The notes under the pieces: generated by a model
What the model saw: only the letters and a program-made list of their open reading frames with translations
What the model was told of the DNA's origin: nothing
Databases searched by the model: none
Assembly (NCBI RefSeq): GCF_900101875.1
Contig: NZ_FNAI01000001.1
Span: 868,001-932,000, forward strand
Direction: 5' to 3'
DNA: 64,000 nt
DNA from: Mucilaginibacter pineti
GTDB taxonomy: Bacteria; Bacteroidota; Bacteroidia; Sphingobacteriales; Sphingobacteriaceae
Made by a program: the position numbers and the translations under genes
Part shown: in pieces, positions 1 to 7,091 of the stretch
Layout: every line of letters starts with the position of its first letter
How positions within the stretch are numbered: position 1 is the first letter of the stretch

Positions 1-1
1 A

Positions 2-1480
2 CCAAAAGATTTAAAAGCTAAATTCCCGAACATGAAAGTTACGGATCTGGGCTCTTATGATACAGGCACTGAAAATGATGCTTTTTTCCTTGACCCTATG
101 GATCCGCTGTTTGTAAAGATTCAGAAAGCGTACCTGAGCGAGCAACAAAAACTATTAGGAACAGATCATTATTACGGCGCCGATCCTTTTAACGAAATGA
201 ACCCGCCAAGTTGGGAAGCAAGTTATTTAGCAAGTGTAGCTAAAACAATATACGGTGGTATGAAAGCTGTTGATGCCACCGCCACCTGGGTTCAAATGGG
301 ATGGACGTTTTATTACGATCGTGCTCACTGGACAAACCCGCGCCTGGAGGCTATGATAAAGGCCGTGCCTGCCAACAAGATGGTGTTGCTTGATTACTTT
401 ACCGAGCAAACCGAAATTTGGCGACCAACCGATGGCTTTTTCAACGCGCCATATATCTGGTGCTATTTGGGGAATTTTGGAGGCAATACACAGCTTGCAG
501 CACCATTGTTAAAGGTAGCCAAATTATTACCCGCTGCCGAAAACGACCCTAATAGCCGACAAATGGCTGGCATAGGATCAACACTGGAAGGATTTGGTGT
601 AAACGATTTTATGTTTGAATGGTTGTTTGACTACGCATGGAATAAAAATGCGGCCAACACCACCGATTGGATAAGGGAATATGCCAATAGCAGAGCGGGT
701 AATGAAGATCCTGTTGTACAAGCTGCGTGGAAAAAACTCTTGCCGATTGTTTATAACAATCAGGTTTCTGGTGTGGGATTAGGAAACATTGTACAATCCA
801 AACCAATGCTGAAAGGTCATGGCGATTACACCTCCCTTAGCAATTATGATTACTCAACCTTAGCTAACATATTGCCAACCATGTTTCTTGCCGATTCTTC
901 ATCCAAATCATCGCTTCACTACAACCGGGACTTGGTTTTGTTGGAAAAACAGGTTTTTGTTAACCTGGCGGCATCCCTGCGAGATTCTATTAGTAAAGCG
1001 TACTATGCAAAAAATGAAATTGCATTTGAGAAAAACACGCACTTATTTTCATCGTTATGCGACGATGTAAACACATTAACTGCTACCCAGCACGAGCTGT
1101 TATTGGGCAATTGGCTTGATGAGGCAAGAAGCTTTGGAATTACCCCTGAAGAGAAAAACTATTACGAGAAAAGCGCAAGGGTGTTAATTACTACCTGGGG
1201 TGGCGAAGACAATGTAACCTCCGATTACGCTTCAAAAGATTGGTCGGGTTTGATTGGCTCTTATTATAAACTCCGCTGGGAACTGTTTTTCAACGAGTTG
1301 CGAAAGACAATAAAAACAGGACAGGAACCAGACATGGTGGCTTTTAACAAACTGCGCGCAAAGTTCGATTGGGATTGGACTGGCAAAAACCAGGTTGAGC
1401 AAAAATTCCCGTCAAAACCATCAGGTAACACATTGCAAACATGCACTGACTTATATAAAAAATGGTCTTTATATCTATAA
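2..1480 (+). CDS. alpha-N-acetylglucosaminidase (GH89), 5' truncated by window
   Basis: The open frame runs in from the window edge (PKDLKAKFPN precedes the first ATG at 32), so about 492 C-terminal residues are present and the N-terminus is missing. The sequence matches the catalytic and C-terminal parts of NAGLU-type glycoside hydrolase family 89, with blocks such as DHYYGADPFNEMNPP, WVQMGWTFYYD, YIWCYLGNFGGNT and STLEGFGVNDFMFEW. The family removes terminal alpha-linked N-acetylglucosamine; in Bacteroidota such enzymes are exported glycan-degrading hydrolases. The signal peptide would lie outside the window. Before the island inserted, this gene was probably the convergent neighbour of ssrA, because it now abuts the left attachment site. 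Confidence 0.9.
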   Translation, partial: PKDLKAKFPNMKVTDLGSYDTGTENDAFFLDPMDPLFVKIQKAYLSEQQKLLGTDHYYGADPFNEMNPPSWEASYLASVAKTIYGGMKAVDATATWVQMGWTFYYDRAHWTNPRLEAMIKAVPANKMVLLDYFTEQTEIWRPTDGFFNAPYIWCYLGNFGGNTQLAAPLLKVAKLLPAAENDPNSRQMAGIGSTLEGFGVNDFMFEWLFDYAWNKNAANTTDWIREYANSRAGNEDPVVQAAWKKLLPIVYNNQVSGVGLGNIVQSKPMLKGHGDYTSLSNYDYSTLANILPTMFLADSSSKSSLHYNRDLVLLEKQVFVNLAASLRDSISKAYYAKNEIAFEKNTHLFSSLCDDVNTLTATQHELLLGNWLDEARSFGITPEEKNYYEKSARVLITTWGGEDNVTSDYASKDWSGLIGSYYKLRWELFFNELRKTIKTGQEPDMVAFNKLRAKFDWDWTGKNQVEQKFPSKPSGNTLQTCTDLYKKWSLYL

Positions 1481-1506
1481 TTCAATAATTTAACAACTTA
1501 TAACAA

Positions 1507-1546
1507 AAAAACCGTAAATCAAACATATGTTTGATTTACGGTTTTT
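1507..1546. terminator. bidirectional rho-independent terminator
   Basis: A perfect palindrome with two 20-base arms (first arm begins AAAAACCGTAAATC) lies 26 bases after the GH89 stop. Runs of A and T at the two ends make it work in either direction. It sits directly outside the left attachment site. It was therefore probably the original shared terminator of the GH89 gene and ssrA before the element inserted. Confidence 0.85.
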
Positions 1547-1550
1547 ATTC

Positions 1551-1566
1551 AGTGGAGCCGGAGGGA
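1551..1566. repeat. attL: left attachment-site core of integrated element
   Basis: AGTGGAGCCGGAGGGA is an exact 16-bp direct repeat of 26329-26344, where it forms the 3' end of ssrA. Integration by a tyrosine recombinase into a tmRNA 3' end leaves this kind of duplicated fragment at the far end of the element. Flanking bases differ on both sides, which sets the repeat limits. Confidence 0.85.
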
Positions 1567-1624
1567 ACGACGAATGTTGAATTTGTCGCTGTTAGTCAGC
1601 TCTTTATGTTTTTATAGTCTTTTG

Positions 1625-1644
1625 AGGTCACCGAATAGGTCACC
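1625..1644 (+). promoter_or_regulatory. paired integrase arm-type sites, left end
   Basis: Two copies of AGGTCACC (1625-1632 and 1637-1644) lie 12 bp apart, about 60 bp inside attL. A matching pair lies inside the right end at 26210-26228. Shared motifs just inside both ends fit arm-type binding sites of the element's tyrosine integrase; binding itself is inferred. Confidence 0.55.
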
Positions 1645-1767
1645 ACCCAAACAAACCAAATAATGCTGTTGCTTATTGATAACAAATATACAGAATAACA
1701 TTTTATTTAATGCAATAATCTTAGGTTTACCCGTCACATATTTTGTGTAAGCTTCTAACGATTTGCC

Positions 1768-1851
1768 TTTATTCTATAACAAATCGGCATGAAAATAGGC
1801 TTTATTTTATTACAAAATAACCTTAAATTTGCCCTTATTCTGTTACATTTG
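1768..1851 (+). promoter_or_regulatory. three phased direct repeats upstream of the DUF4143 ATPase gene
   Basis: Related 13-mers start at 1768 (TTTATTCTATAAC), 1801 (TTTATTTTATTAC) and 1834 (CTTATTCTGTTAC), exactly 33 bp apart, so all lie on one face of the helix. The last overlaps a -7-like box TACATTTG at 1844-1851, 17 bases before the start codon. No -33 box at normal distance was seen. The array looks like an operator for a multimeric regulator. The rest of 1567-1867 has no gene. Confidence 0.5.
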
Positions 1852-1867
1852 ATATAAGCTCGCTATT

Positions 1868-3241
1868 ATGGCCTTTAAAAGAAGTATTGAAGATTATCTT
1901 AATCGCTGGAAATTAAGCACAGCGCGTAAGCCGCTTATCATAAGAGGCGCACGTCAGGTTGGCAAAACCACATTGATACGCGATTTTGCCAAAACGTACG
2001 CACACGCTATTGTACTCAACCTGGAGAAGCCGGCAGACCGCCGTTATTTTGATGACTTTGATGATGTTCAGACTATTTTTGAAGCTTTATTTTTAGCACA
2101 TAATATTCCTTCATCGGCTGTCGCAGATACCCTTTTATTCATCGATGAAATTCAGGAGAGCCCCAAGGCGATCCAGTTATTGCGCTATTTTTATGAAGAA
2201 ATACCTACGCTTCATGTCATCAGCGCAGGTTCATTATTGGAGTTTGCGATGCAGAAAGTACATAGCTTCCCGGTAGGCCGTGTGGAATTTTTATATCTCC
2301 ACCCGTTGAATTTTCAGGAATATCTGGAAGCCACCGGAAAACAACCATTGCTAAAGCAATTGCAGCAGGTTCCGGTAAAAGCTTTTGCACATCAAACCTT
2401 AATGGATGCCTTTCATCGTTATGCGATTATCGGCGGTATGCCCGAAGTAATAAAAACAGACGTTGAGAAACATAGCCTTTCAGATTTACGGATTATTTAT
2501 GAAAGCGTTTGGGGAACCTATAAAAATGATGTAGAAAAATATACATCCAACGACACAGAAAGGAAAATCATTAAACATTTAATGGATACTGCACCGTTGT
2601 ACCTGGACGAACGTGTAAAGTTTCAGGGCTTTGGAAATTCCAACTATCGGTCACGCGAGGTAGGAGAAGCATTTAGAACACTTGACGAGGCAAAGATCGT
2701 ACGTTTGATATACCCAACCACAGACCTGCACCCGCCATTGAAGGCCGATTTGAAGAAAGCGCCGCGTTTACAATTCCTGGATACTGGCCTGGTCAATTAT
2801 TCTTTAGGCATTCAGGCGGAAATGCTGGCAATGAATGATTTGAATAGTGCTTATAAAGGGGCGATTATTCCTCATTTGGTAACACAGGAACTGATATCCG
2901 TCCAAAGTATTTCGGCACATACACCGCATTTTTGGGTGAGAGAAAAAGCCCAGTCCAATGCAGAAGTTGATTTGCTGTACGCTTATGGCAAGTTTGTTAT
3001 TCCTATAGAAATAAAATCAGGCAGTACAGGTAGTTTAAAATCGCTACATCAGTTCATTGAAGCCGCAGACCACCCATATGCCATTCGGATGTATGCAGGT
3101 GCCTTCAAGGTAGAGAAAGCTATCACGCCTAATAAAAAACCGTATTTATTAATGAATCTACCTTATTATGCCGGCACAGCACTGCCGCAATATGTTGAAT
3201 GGTTTATTGGGCAAACGCTTGACACAAATATTTCAGACTAA
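1868..3241 (+). CDS. AAA ATPase with C-terminal DUF4143 domain
   Basis: This 457-aa protein has a Walker A motif GARQVGKT at residues 27-34 and a Walker B motif LLFIDEIQE at about 89-97, typical of the AAA_14 ATPase domain. The C-terminal third (REKAQSNAEVDLL, then IPIEIKSG) fits DUF4143, which has a PD-(D/E)XK-like fold. Such proteins are common in Bacteroidota genomes and mobile elements; their role is unsettled, with nucleic-acid or toxin-related functions suggested. It is the first gene inside the left end of the element, and the phased repeats just upstream suggest dedicated control. The ATG at 1868 was chosen because the homology begins there. Confidence 0.85.
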   Translation: MAFKRSIEDYLNRWKLSTARKPLIIRGARQVGKTTLIRDFAKTYAHAIVLNLEKPADRRYFDDFDDVQTIFEALFLAHNIPSSAVADTLLFIDEIQESPKAIQLLRYFYEEIPTLHVISAGSLLEFAMQKVHSFPVGRVEFLYLHPLNFQEYLEATGKQPLLKQLQQVPVKAFAHQTLMDAFHRYAIIGGMPEVIKTDVEKHSLSDLRIIYESVWGTYKNDVEKYTSNDTERKIIKHLMDTAPLYLDERVKFQGFGNSNYRSREVGEAFRTLDEAKIVRLIYPTTDLHPPLKADLKKAPRLQFLDTGLVNYSLGIQAEMLAMNDLNSAYKGAIIPHLVTQELISVQSISAHTPHFWVREKAQSNAEVDLLYAYGKFVIPIEIKSGSTGSLKSLHQFIEAADHPYAIRMYAGAFKVEKAITPNKKPYLLMNLPYYAGTALPQYVEWFIGQTLDTNISD

Positions 3242-3360
3242 TACTCAACAGTATACAGTATGATATGACAAGGCCGTTGATTTCAAAAACTATTAGCCGT
3301 ATTGATGAGTTAGCGAAACTATTTCGGGAAATGATCAAATTTTAGAATTTTAAGTATAGC

Positions 3361-4146
3361 TTAAAGATAATTGGGCCAATTGTTCACCTGCCCGATCAGT
3401 TCGATACTTTTCATAGTGGGGTAATACTTCTCAGCATACGCTTTAAAATCCGCCTTAGTTTCCGCGCTGTCCCATTCCATCATCGTCAGGCATAGCATAG
3501 GCCAGCGTTTAGCTTGCTGCATATAACCGTAAACAGGCAGATAAGGGGGCGCATAGTAAAAAGAATTTTCCACCAGTTCATCATACAAAGCCTTATTAAA
3601 CGTCCTTTTAAAATCCCGCAGCAGATCATAGGCTACCACATGGTTACCACCCCATTTGATCAAGTCCCCGATATGCGGCGACCCCTTATCCCAAAAAAAA
3701 GTATAAAGGTAATCAACAAAGCCCATTTCGGTTATATCGCAAAGGTCTTTGCTATAATAGGCGTAAGCAGTTTTAAATTTCTCCAAGGAAAAATCATCCT
3801 TAAACTTATTCAGGATAAAATTAACCACCTCGTTTTCCTTCTCGATAACCTGCTCCAAAGACGGCCCCTTAGACCCGGCACCCGGTACGACTAAAAAATA
3901 CCGGGGTTTACTAAACAACTCAAAATAATAGCTCTTAAAAAAAATGGTTTTTCTTTCAAAGGTAACCTGTACATATAAGGGATAAGTAAGCTGCCCATGA
4001 AAGTCCACTTGTTTCAGCCGCTCATTTAAATATGTTTTATAGGTGATTTTATACACTTTTTTTAATATTTTTTTTTGATGCCTTTTGGTTCTAATTGATG
4101 CGCTTTTTTCTTGATAACAATATTGCGCTATCCTAAATCCTATCAA
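3361..4146 (-). CDS. hypothetical protein of the mobile element
   Basis: This 261-aa protein reads leftward and diverges from the HTH gene at 4353. I do not recognise a defined family. The N-terminal 30 residues are very basic (RTKRHQKKILKKV), followed by a segment around YPLYVQVTFERKTIFFKS that resembles the beta-sheet arm-binding domain at the start of Bacteroidota tyrosine recombinases. No catalytic recombinase domain follows, and the rest is aromatic and mixed. A DNA-binding or accessory role in the element is possible but unproven. The start is uncertain; an internal start is possible. Confidence 0.6.
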   Translation of the reverse strand: MIGFRIAQYCYQEKSASIRTKRHQKKILKKVYKITYKTYLNERLKQVDFHGQLTYPLYVQVTFERKTIFFKSYYFELFSKPRYFLVVPGAGSKGPSLEQVIEKENEVVNFILNKFKDDFSLEKFKTAYAYYSKDLCDITEMGFVDYLYTFFWDKGSPHIGDLIKWGGNHVVAYDLLRDFKRTFNKALYDELVENSFYYAPPYLPVYGYMQQAKRWPMLCLTMMEWDSAETKADFKAYAEKYYPTMKSIELIGQVNNWPNYL

Positions 4147-4188
4147 AAATAGTCAAATCAAATTTGAATTATTTCCGAACGATCAACA

Positions 4189-4196
4189 CAAAGATA
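4189..4196 (-). promoter_or_regulatory. candidate -7 box for the leftward hypothetical gene
   Basis: On the minus strand this reads TATCTTTG, an exact match to the Bacteroidota TAnnTTTG element, about 45 bases upstream of the start at 4146. No TTTG at the expected -33 spacing was seen, so support is limited. Confidence 0.3.
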
Positions 4197-4352
4197 TAAA
4201 TTGTTTTGACATATTTTAAATTAACAAAACAATTATTTACCTTAGTGTTTTTAATAACACCGCCTGCCCATTCACTCAATTTATGGAATAACCAAACCAT
4301 TGCCTGAACAGGCAGATGGATAACATATTTATTAACGTCTAAATATTAACTA

Positions 4353-4619
4353 ATGACTGCAATCGAATTAATAACCAAAGAAGATTTAAGGGCGTTCAAA
4401 AGTGAATTGCTCACTGAAATTAAAGCCATGATCCAGCCCGGACAAGGGCAAAGTAAACAATGGCTGAAAAGCAATGAAGTCAGGAAGCTATTAAACATTT
4501 CACCCGGCACGCTGCAAAACCTGCGCATCAATGGCACCTTGCGCTACACTAAAATAGGCGGGATGATGTATTACAAGTTAGAAGATATTCATAAGGTATT
4601 AGAGGGAGGCCAACAATGA
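4353..4619 (+). CDS. helix-turn-helix protein, excisionase-like
   Basis: This 88-aa protein has an N-terminal helical tail and then a MerR/excisionase-type HTH (HTH_17-like): KQWLKSNEVRKLLNISPGT, LQNLRINGTLRYTKIGG and YYKLEDIHKVL. Proteins of this form open the core region of many Bacteroidota mobilisable elements, where they act as excision or transfer regulators. Its stop overlaps the next start (ATGA at 4616-4619), so the two genes are translationally coupled. The family assignment is firm; the exact role is inferred from context. Confidence 0.8.
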   Translation: MTAIELITKEDLRAFKSELLTEIKAMIQPGQGQSKQWLKSNEVRKLLNISPGTLQNLRINGTLRYTKIGGMMYYKLEDIHKVLEGGQQ

Positions 4620-4930
4620 CACCATCCGTCATTCAGAAAGAAACAGTCGCCTACAGCAAATGGGTCAGACACATGGGCAAAGACCCGCGCCTGTATGCAA
4701 CGCATATCAGTTTATTCACCGCCATGTTTGTCTGCTGGCAGCGAAGCGGTTTTAGCAATCCTTTTTCGGTCAGCCGTAAGGAGCTGATGAGCTTTAGCAA
4801 GATCGCATCTGTAGCGACTTATCATAAGTGCATTAAGGAGCTGGACGCTTATGGTTATATTCGTTACCAGCCCTCTTATCATCCGAAGTTGGGTAGCCTT
4901 GTTTATTGGCCGGAATGGTCGGTAGGTTAA
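4616..4930 (+). CDS. small winged-helix-like protein of the mobile element
   Basis: This 104-aa protein is translationally coupled to the preceding HTH gene by a 4-base overlap. The middle part (FSVSRKELMSFSKIASVATYHKCIKELDAYGYI) has the pattern of a winged-helix domain, like the N-terminal domain of plasmid replication initiators or the small regulators found beside BtgA/BtgB genes. The length is too short for a full initiator. A regulatory or replication-accessory role in the element is plausible. Confidence 0.7.
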   Translation: MTPSVIQKETVAYSKWVRHMGKDPRLYATHISLFTAMFVCWQRSGFSNPFSVSRKELMSFSKIASVATYHKCIKELDAYGYIRYQPSYHPKLGSLVYWPEWSVG

Positions 4931-4935
4931 AAGCA

Positions 4936-4989
4936 ATGAGCAGTATATCGGTATAGCCATATATCTGGATATACAGCTATACCGCTCAT
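4936..4989. repeat. long inverted repeat after the HTH operon
   Basis: A nested hairpin with outer arms ATGAG/CTCAT, main arms CGGTATAGC/GCTATACCG and inner arms ATATATC/GATATA lies directly after the stop at 4930. There is no strong T-run, so it is not a clear terminator. It could be a terminator, or part of an origin or operator that continues into the hairpins at 5143-5216. Confidence 0.5.
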
Positions 4990-5142
4990 TAGATATATAA
5001 CTAAGTAACTAAACACTTATTTATATAAACGCTTTATAAAATGATAAATAACGATAGTTTTTGTAACCTAAATACCATGCCGAAACCCCTTAAAATGGCC
5101 TCTAAGCCATTGAAAAGTCAGTTTTTGAAAACAGCCGCCGTC

Positions 5143-5216
5143 CGAACGCAAAAGCGTTTGGAGCGAGCGGGAGTCAGGTTACACCTGACTCTTCCGCTCG
5201 CCCTGCGGGGCCAGGG
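5143..5216. other. hairpin cluster, candidate oriT
   Basis: Three adjacent GC-rich inverted repeats are visible: CGAACGC/GCGTTTGG near 5143-5163; a large stem at 5164-5200 with CGAGCGG/CCGCTCG outside and GAGTCAGGT/ACCTGACTC inside a 3-base loop; and CCCTG/CAGGG at 5201-5216. They lie just upstream of the BtgA/BtgB-type mobilisation genes, where the origin of transfer of such elements commonly lies. The nick site cannot be assigned from sequence alone. A 72-codon frame across this segment is probably not a gene. Confidence 0.45.
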
Positions 5217-5225
5217 CTGTTTTCA

Positions 5226-5295
5226 GTATACCGTCAGTATACTTTACCCCAGCAAATAGCTTTAAAGGCCGTTTTTAGTATACTTAATGGTATAC
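5226..5295. repeat. four GTATAC palindromes in two pairs
   Basis: GTATAC occurs at 5226-5231 and 5237-5242, and again at 5278-5283 and 5290-5295. Spacing within each pair is 11 and 12 bp, about one helical turn, and the pairs are 52 bp apart. The cluster lies directly before the BtgA-like gene and looks like an operator or accessory binding region for the mobilisation genes. Confidence 0.4.
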
Positions 5296-5328
5296 CGTAT
5301 TTGCAAGCCATTGTTTAACAGCTAATTA

Positions 5329-5904
5329 ATGAATTTTAGAATCATGGATAAACAGACAGACCAAAATATAAAAACCATCAGGTTTCCAATCACAGCCGAT
5401 AGCAAGCTGCAAAAAATGGCCGAGAAAACAGGCCTGACCAAGATCGATTTTTTTATTGCGATGGTAGATTATTTCTATAAGAGCAAGAAAGACCCGCGCG
5501 ACCTGAACGATGAATTGTTAAAAAAGGAACTGGTCAAAAGAACCGACAGGGTCATTGCCTTTATTAAGGTTATAGAAGATAATTTATTAATGCCGTTGAT
5601 TACTTCTACCGACAAGATCAATAACTCACAGGAGCAGATCGTTAACTATTTTAACAAACATATCATTGGTCATAACAAAGACCAAAAGGAAGCTTACGCT
5701 AAGCAGCAAACCACGCTAAACAGCCTCGATGCCTCGATGAAGCATGTTGAAGCGGCACAGTATACCAAAGACACTATTAAACGGAAATGCCTGGACATAT
5801 TGAATTTCTATATCCAGCACCGGGAGGCTATGGGAATGATGACTAAACAAGTGGATAAGGACAGCCTGATCGAAAACGTCAGGCAACAAATGAAGAACCT
5901 ATAA
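5329..5904 (+). CDS. BfmA/BtgA-family mobilisation protein
   Basis: This 191-aa protein has a short N-terminal segment (TIRFPITADSKLQKMAEKTGLTKIDFF) like a ribbon-helix-helix/helical DNA-binding region, followed by a long helical charged C-terminus. It matches the BfmA/BtgA proteins that accompany relaxases in Bacteroides mobilisable plasmids and transposons, where they bind oriT as relaxosome accessory factors. An alternative start is ATG 5344. The BtgB-like gene follows after 17 bases and is probably in the same operon. The GTATAC and hairpin cluster upstream fits relaxosome assembly and autoregulation. Confidence 0.8.
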   Translation: MNFRIMDKQTDQNIKTIRFPITADSKLQKMAEKTGLTKIDFFIAMVDYFYKSKKDPRDLNDELLKKELVKRTDRVIAFIKVIEDNLLMPLITSTDKINNSQEQIVNYFNKHIIGHNKDQKEAYAKQQTTLNSLDASMKHVEAAQYTKDTIKRKCLDILNFYIQHREAMGMMTKQVDKDSLIENVRQQMKNL

Positions 5905-5921
5905 GGTGAAAAGAGAAAAAC

Positions 5922-6785
5922 ATGCACATTAATATCAGTAAAAGCGAAACCGGCAATAACAAAGGCAGCAGCGGGCAACTGGTCAATTACCTTGAAAAAG
6001 AGAACCGGCTGCTTTACGAGCAAAATTCAAAGTTAGAACCGGAATATTGGTTTAACCAGGAACGGCAGACTATACAGCCTTATGAGGTACGCTATGAGAT
6101 TGACCATAACACCGACCGGCTATCCAAAGACGAGGCTAAGTTCTTTTTGGTCAATATCAGCCCTAGCGAAAACGAGCTGTTATTCCTGAAAGAAGAATTT
6201 GGCGAGGACGGTGCCAGGCAGCAATTAAAACAGTATGCTAATCAGGTCATGGATGAATACGCACGGAACTTTAAAAAAGACAGGGTAAACGGTAACAAAG
6301 ACATTTTATATTACGGAAAGTTGGAAAATCATCGCTACTATACCCATAAGGATGAGGAAGTTAAAAATGGTCTGGCGAAAAGAGGCGTGCCAAAACCGGG
6401 AGAACAAATGCACGTACAAATAATTGTCAGCCGGAAAGATATTACAGACAGCATCCGTTTAAGCCCTTTAAACAATTCACGGGGAAAGAATGCGGCGCAT
6501 AGCCTTAAAGTCGGGCAATTTGACAGGGTCGCGTTTAAGCAGGCCGCGGAAAGAACCTTTGACCAGACTTTCGATTATGACCGCGAACTCAAAGAAACGT
6601 TTAAATATGCCAATACGTTAAAACATGGCGACTATGAACAAAGATTGGAACTAAAGGAAGAAGAACGCAAGGAACAACAGCAAAAGCTTGAATTGGAACG
6701 CGAGCTAAAACAACAGCAGGAAATGGAACTAAGCAGGAAGAAAGATCGGAGCTTAGGGATTGGCAGCGGTTGGGGAATAAGATAG
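5922..6785 (+). CDS. BtgB-like mobilisation protein (DUF5712), probable relaxase
   Basis: This 287-aa protein matches the DUF5712/BtgB family of Bacteroidota mobilisation proteins. It begins MHINISKSETGNNKGSSGQLVNYLE. A central block MHVQIIVSRKD resembles the histidine motif of relaxases, but with one His where classical relaxases have H-x-H. The last 55 residues form a highly charged glutamine/lysine/glutamate coiled coil. It follows the BtgA-like gene and should nick the nearby oriT. No coupling protein or type IV secretion gene is visible, so transfer would need a helper element. Confidence 0.75.
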   Translation: MHINISKSETGNNKGSSGQLVNYLEKENRLLYEQNSKLEPEYWFNQERQTIQPYEVRYEIDHNTDRLSKDEAKFFLVNISPSENELLFLKEEFGEDGARQQLKQYANQVMDEYARNFKKDRVNGNKDILYYGKLENHRYYTHKDEEVKNGLAKRGVPKPGEQMHVQIIVSRKDITDSIRLSPLNNSRGKNAAHSLKVGQFDRVAFKQAAERTFDQTFDYDRELKETFKYANTLKHGDYEQRLELKEEERKEQQQKLELERELKQQQEMELSRKKDRSLGIGSGWGIR

Positions 6786-7091
6786 ATAGATGTGTCTAAT
6801 TAAGTGCCCCCATGCAGCTGCGGCAGGTGACTTCATTGCACCTCGCACGCTATCGCGGCGGGTTTCATTCCGCCACCAGCCTCGCCGCTTTTGCAGGAAT
6901 GAAATTCGCTGTCGCTCATAACATACCTGCTTAAATTCATGCTTTTAATGAGATGTTTGATGTTTCCTTTAGTGTAACGATAAGACCCAGTTTTTAGGTC
7001 TTGTAATTACACTGGAAGTAATAACGATCATTGTGGAGATTATGGTGAATGCGACCACACCATTTCGGCGCAAGTATAACCTCGTATTTTC
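6786..7091. other. 305-bp spacer before the CRISPR array, with two inverted repeats
   Basis: No credible gene is present. Two inverted repeats are visible. TTTCATTCC (6863-6871) pairs with GGAATGAAA (6896-6904). A stem at 6971-7013 combines AGTGTAA/TTACACT with inner AAGACC/GGTCTT. The 30 bases before the first repeat are not preceded by a recognisable degenerate repeat. If the array has a conventional leader on this side it must be here, but no sequence feature proves that. Confidence 0.5.

Noticed and set aside
5041..5259. 72-codon frame overlapping the candidate oriT
   Set aside because: The sequence is dominated by hairpin arms, no domain is recognisable, and the composition matches the palindromes rather than coding sequence.
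7016..7091. A degenerate repeat just before the first CRISPR repeat
   Set aside because: The 46 bases at 7016-7061 show no meaningful match to the repeat, so the array begins at 7092.
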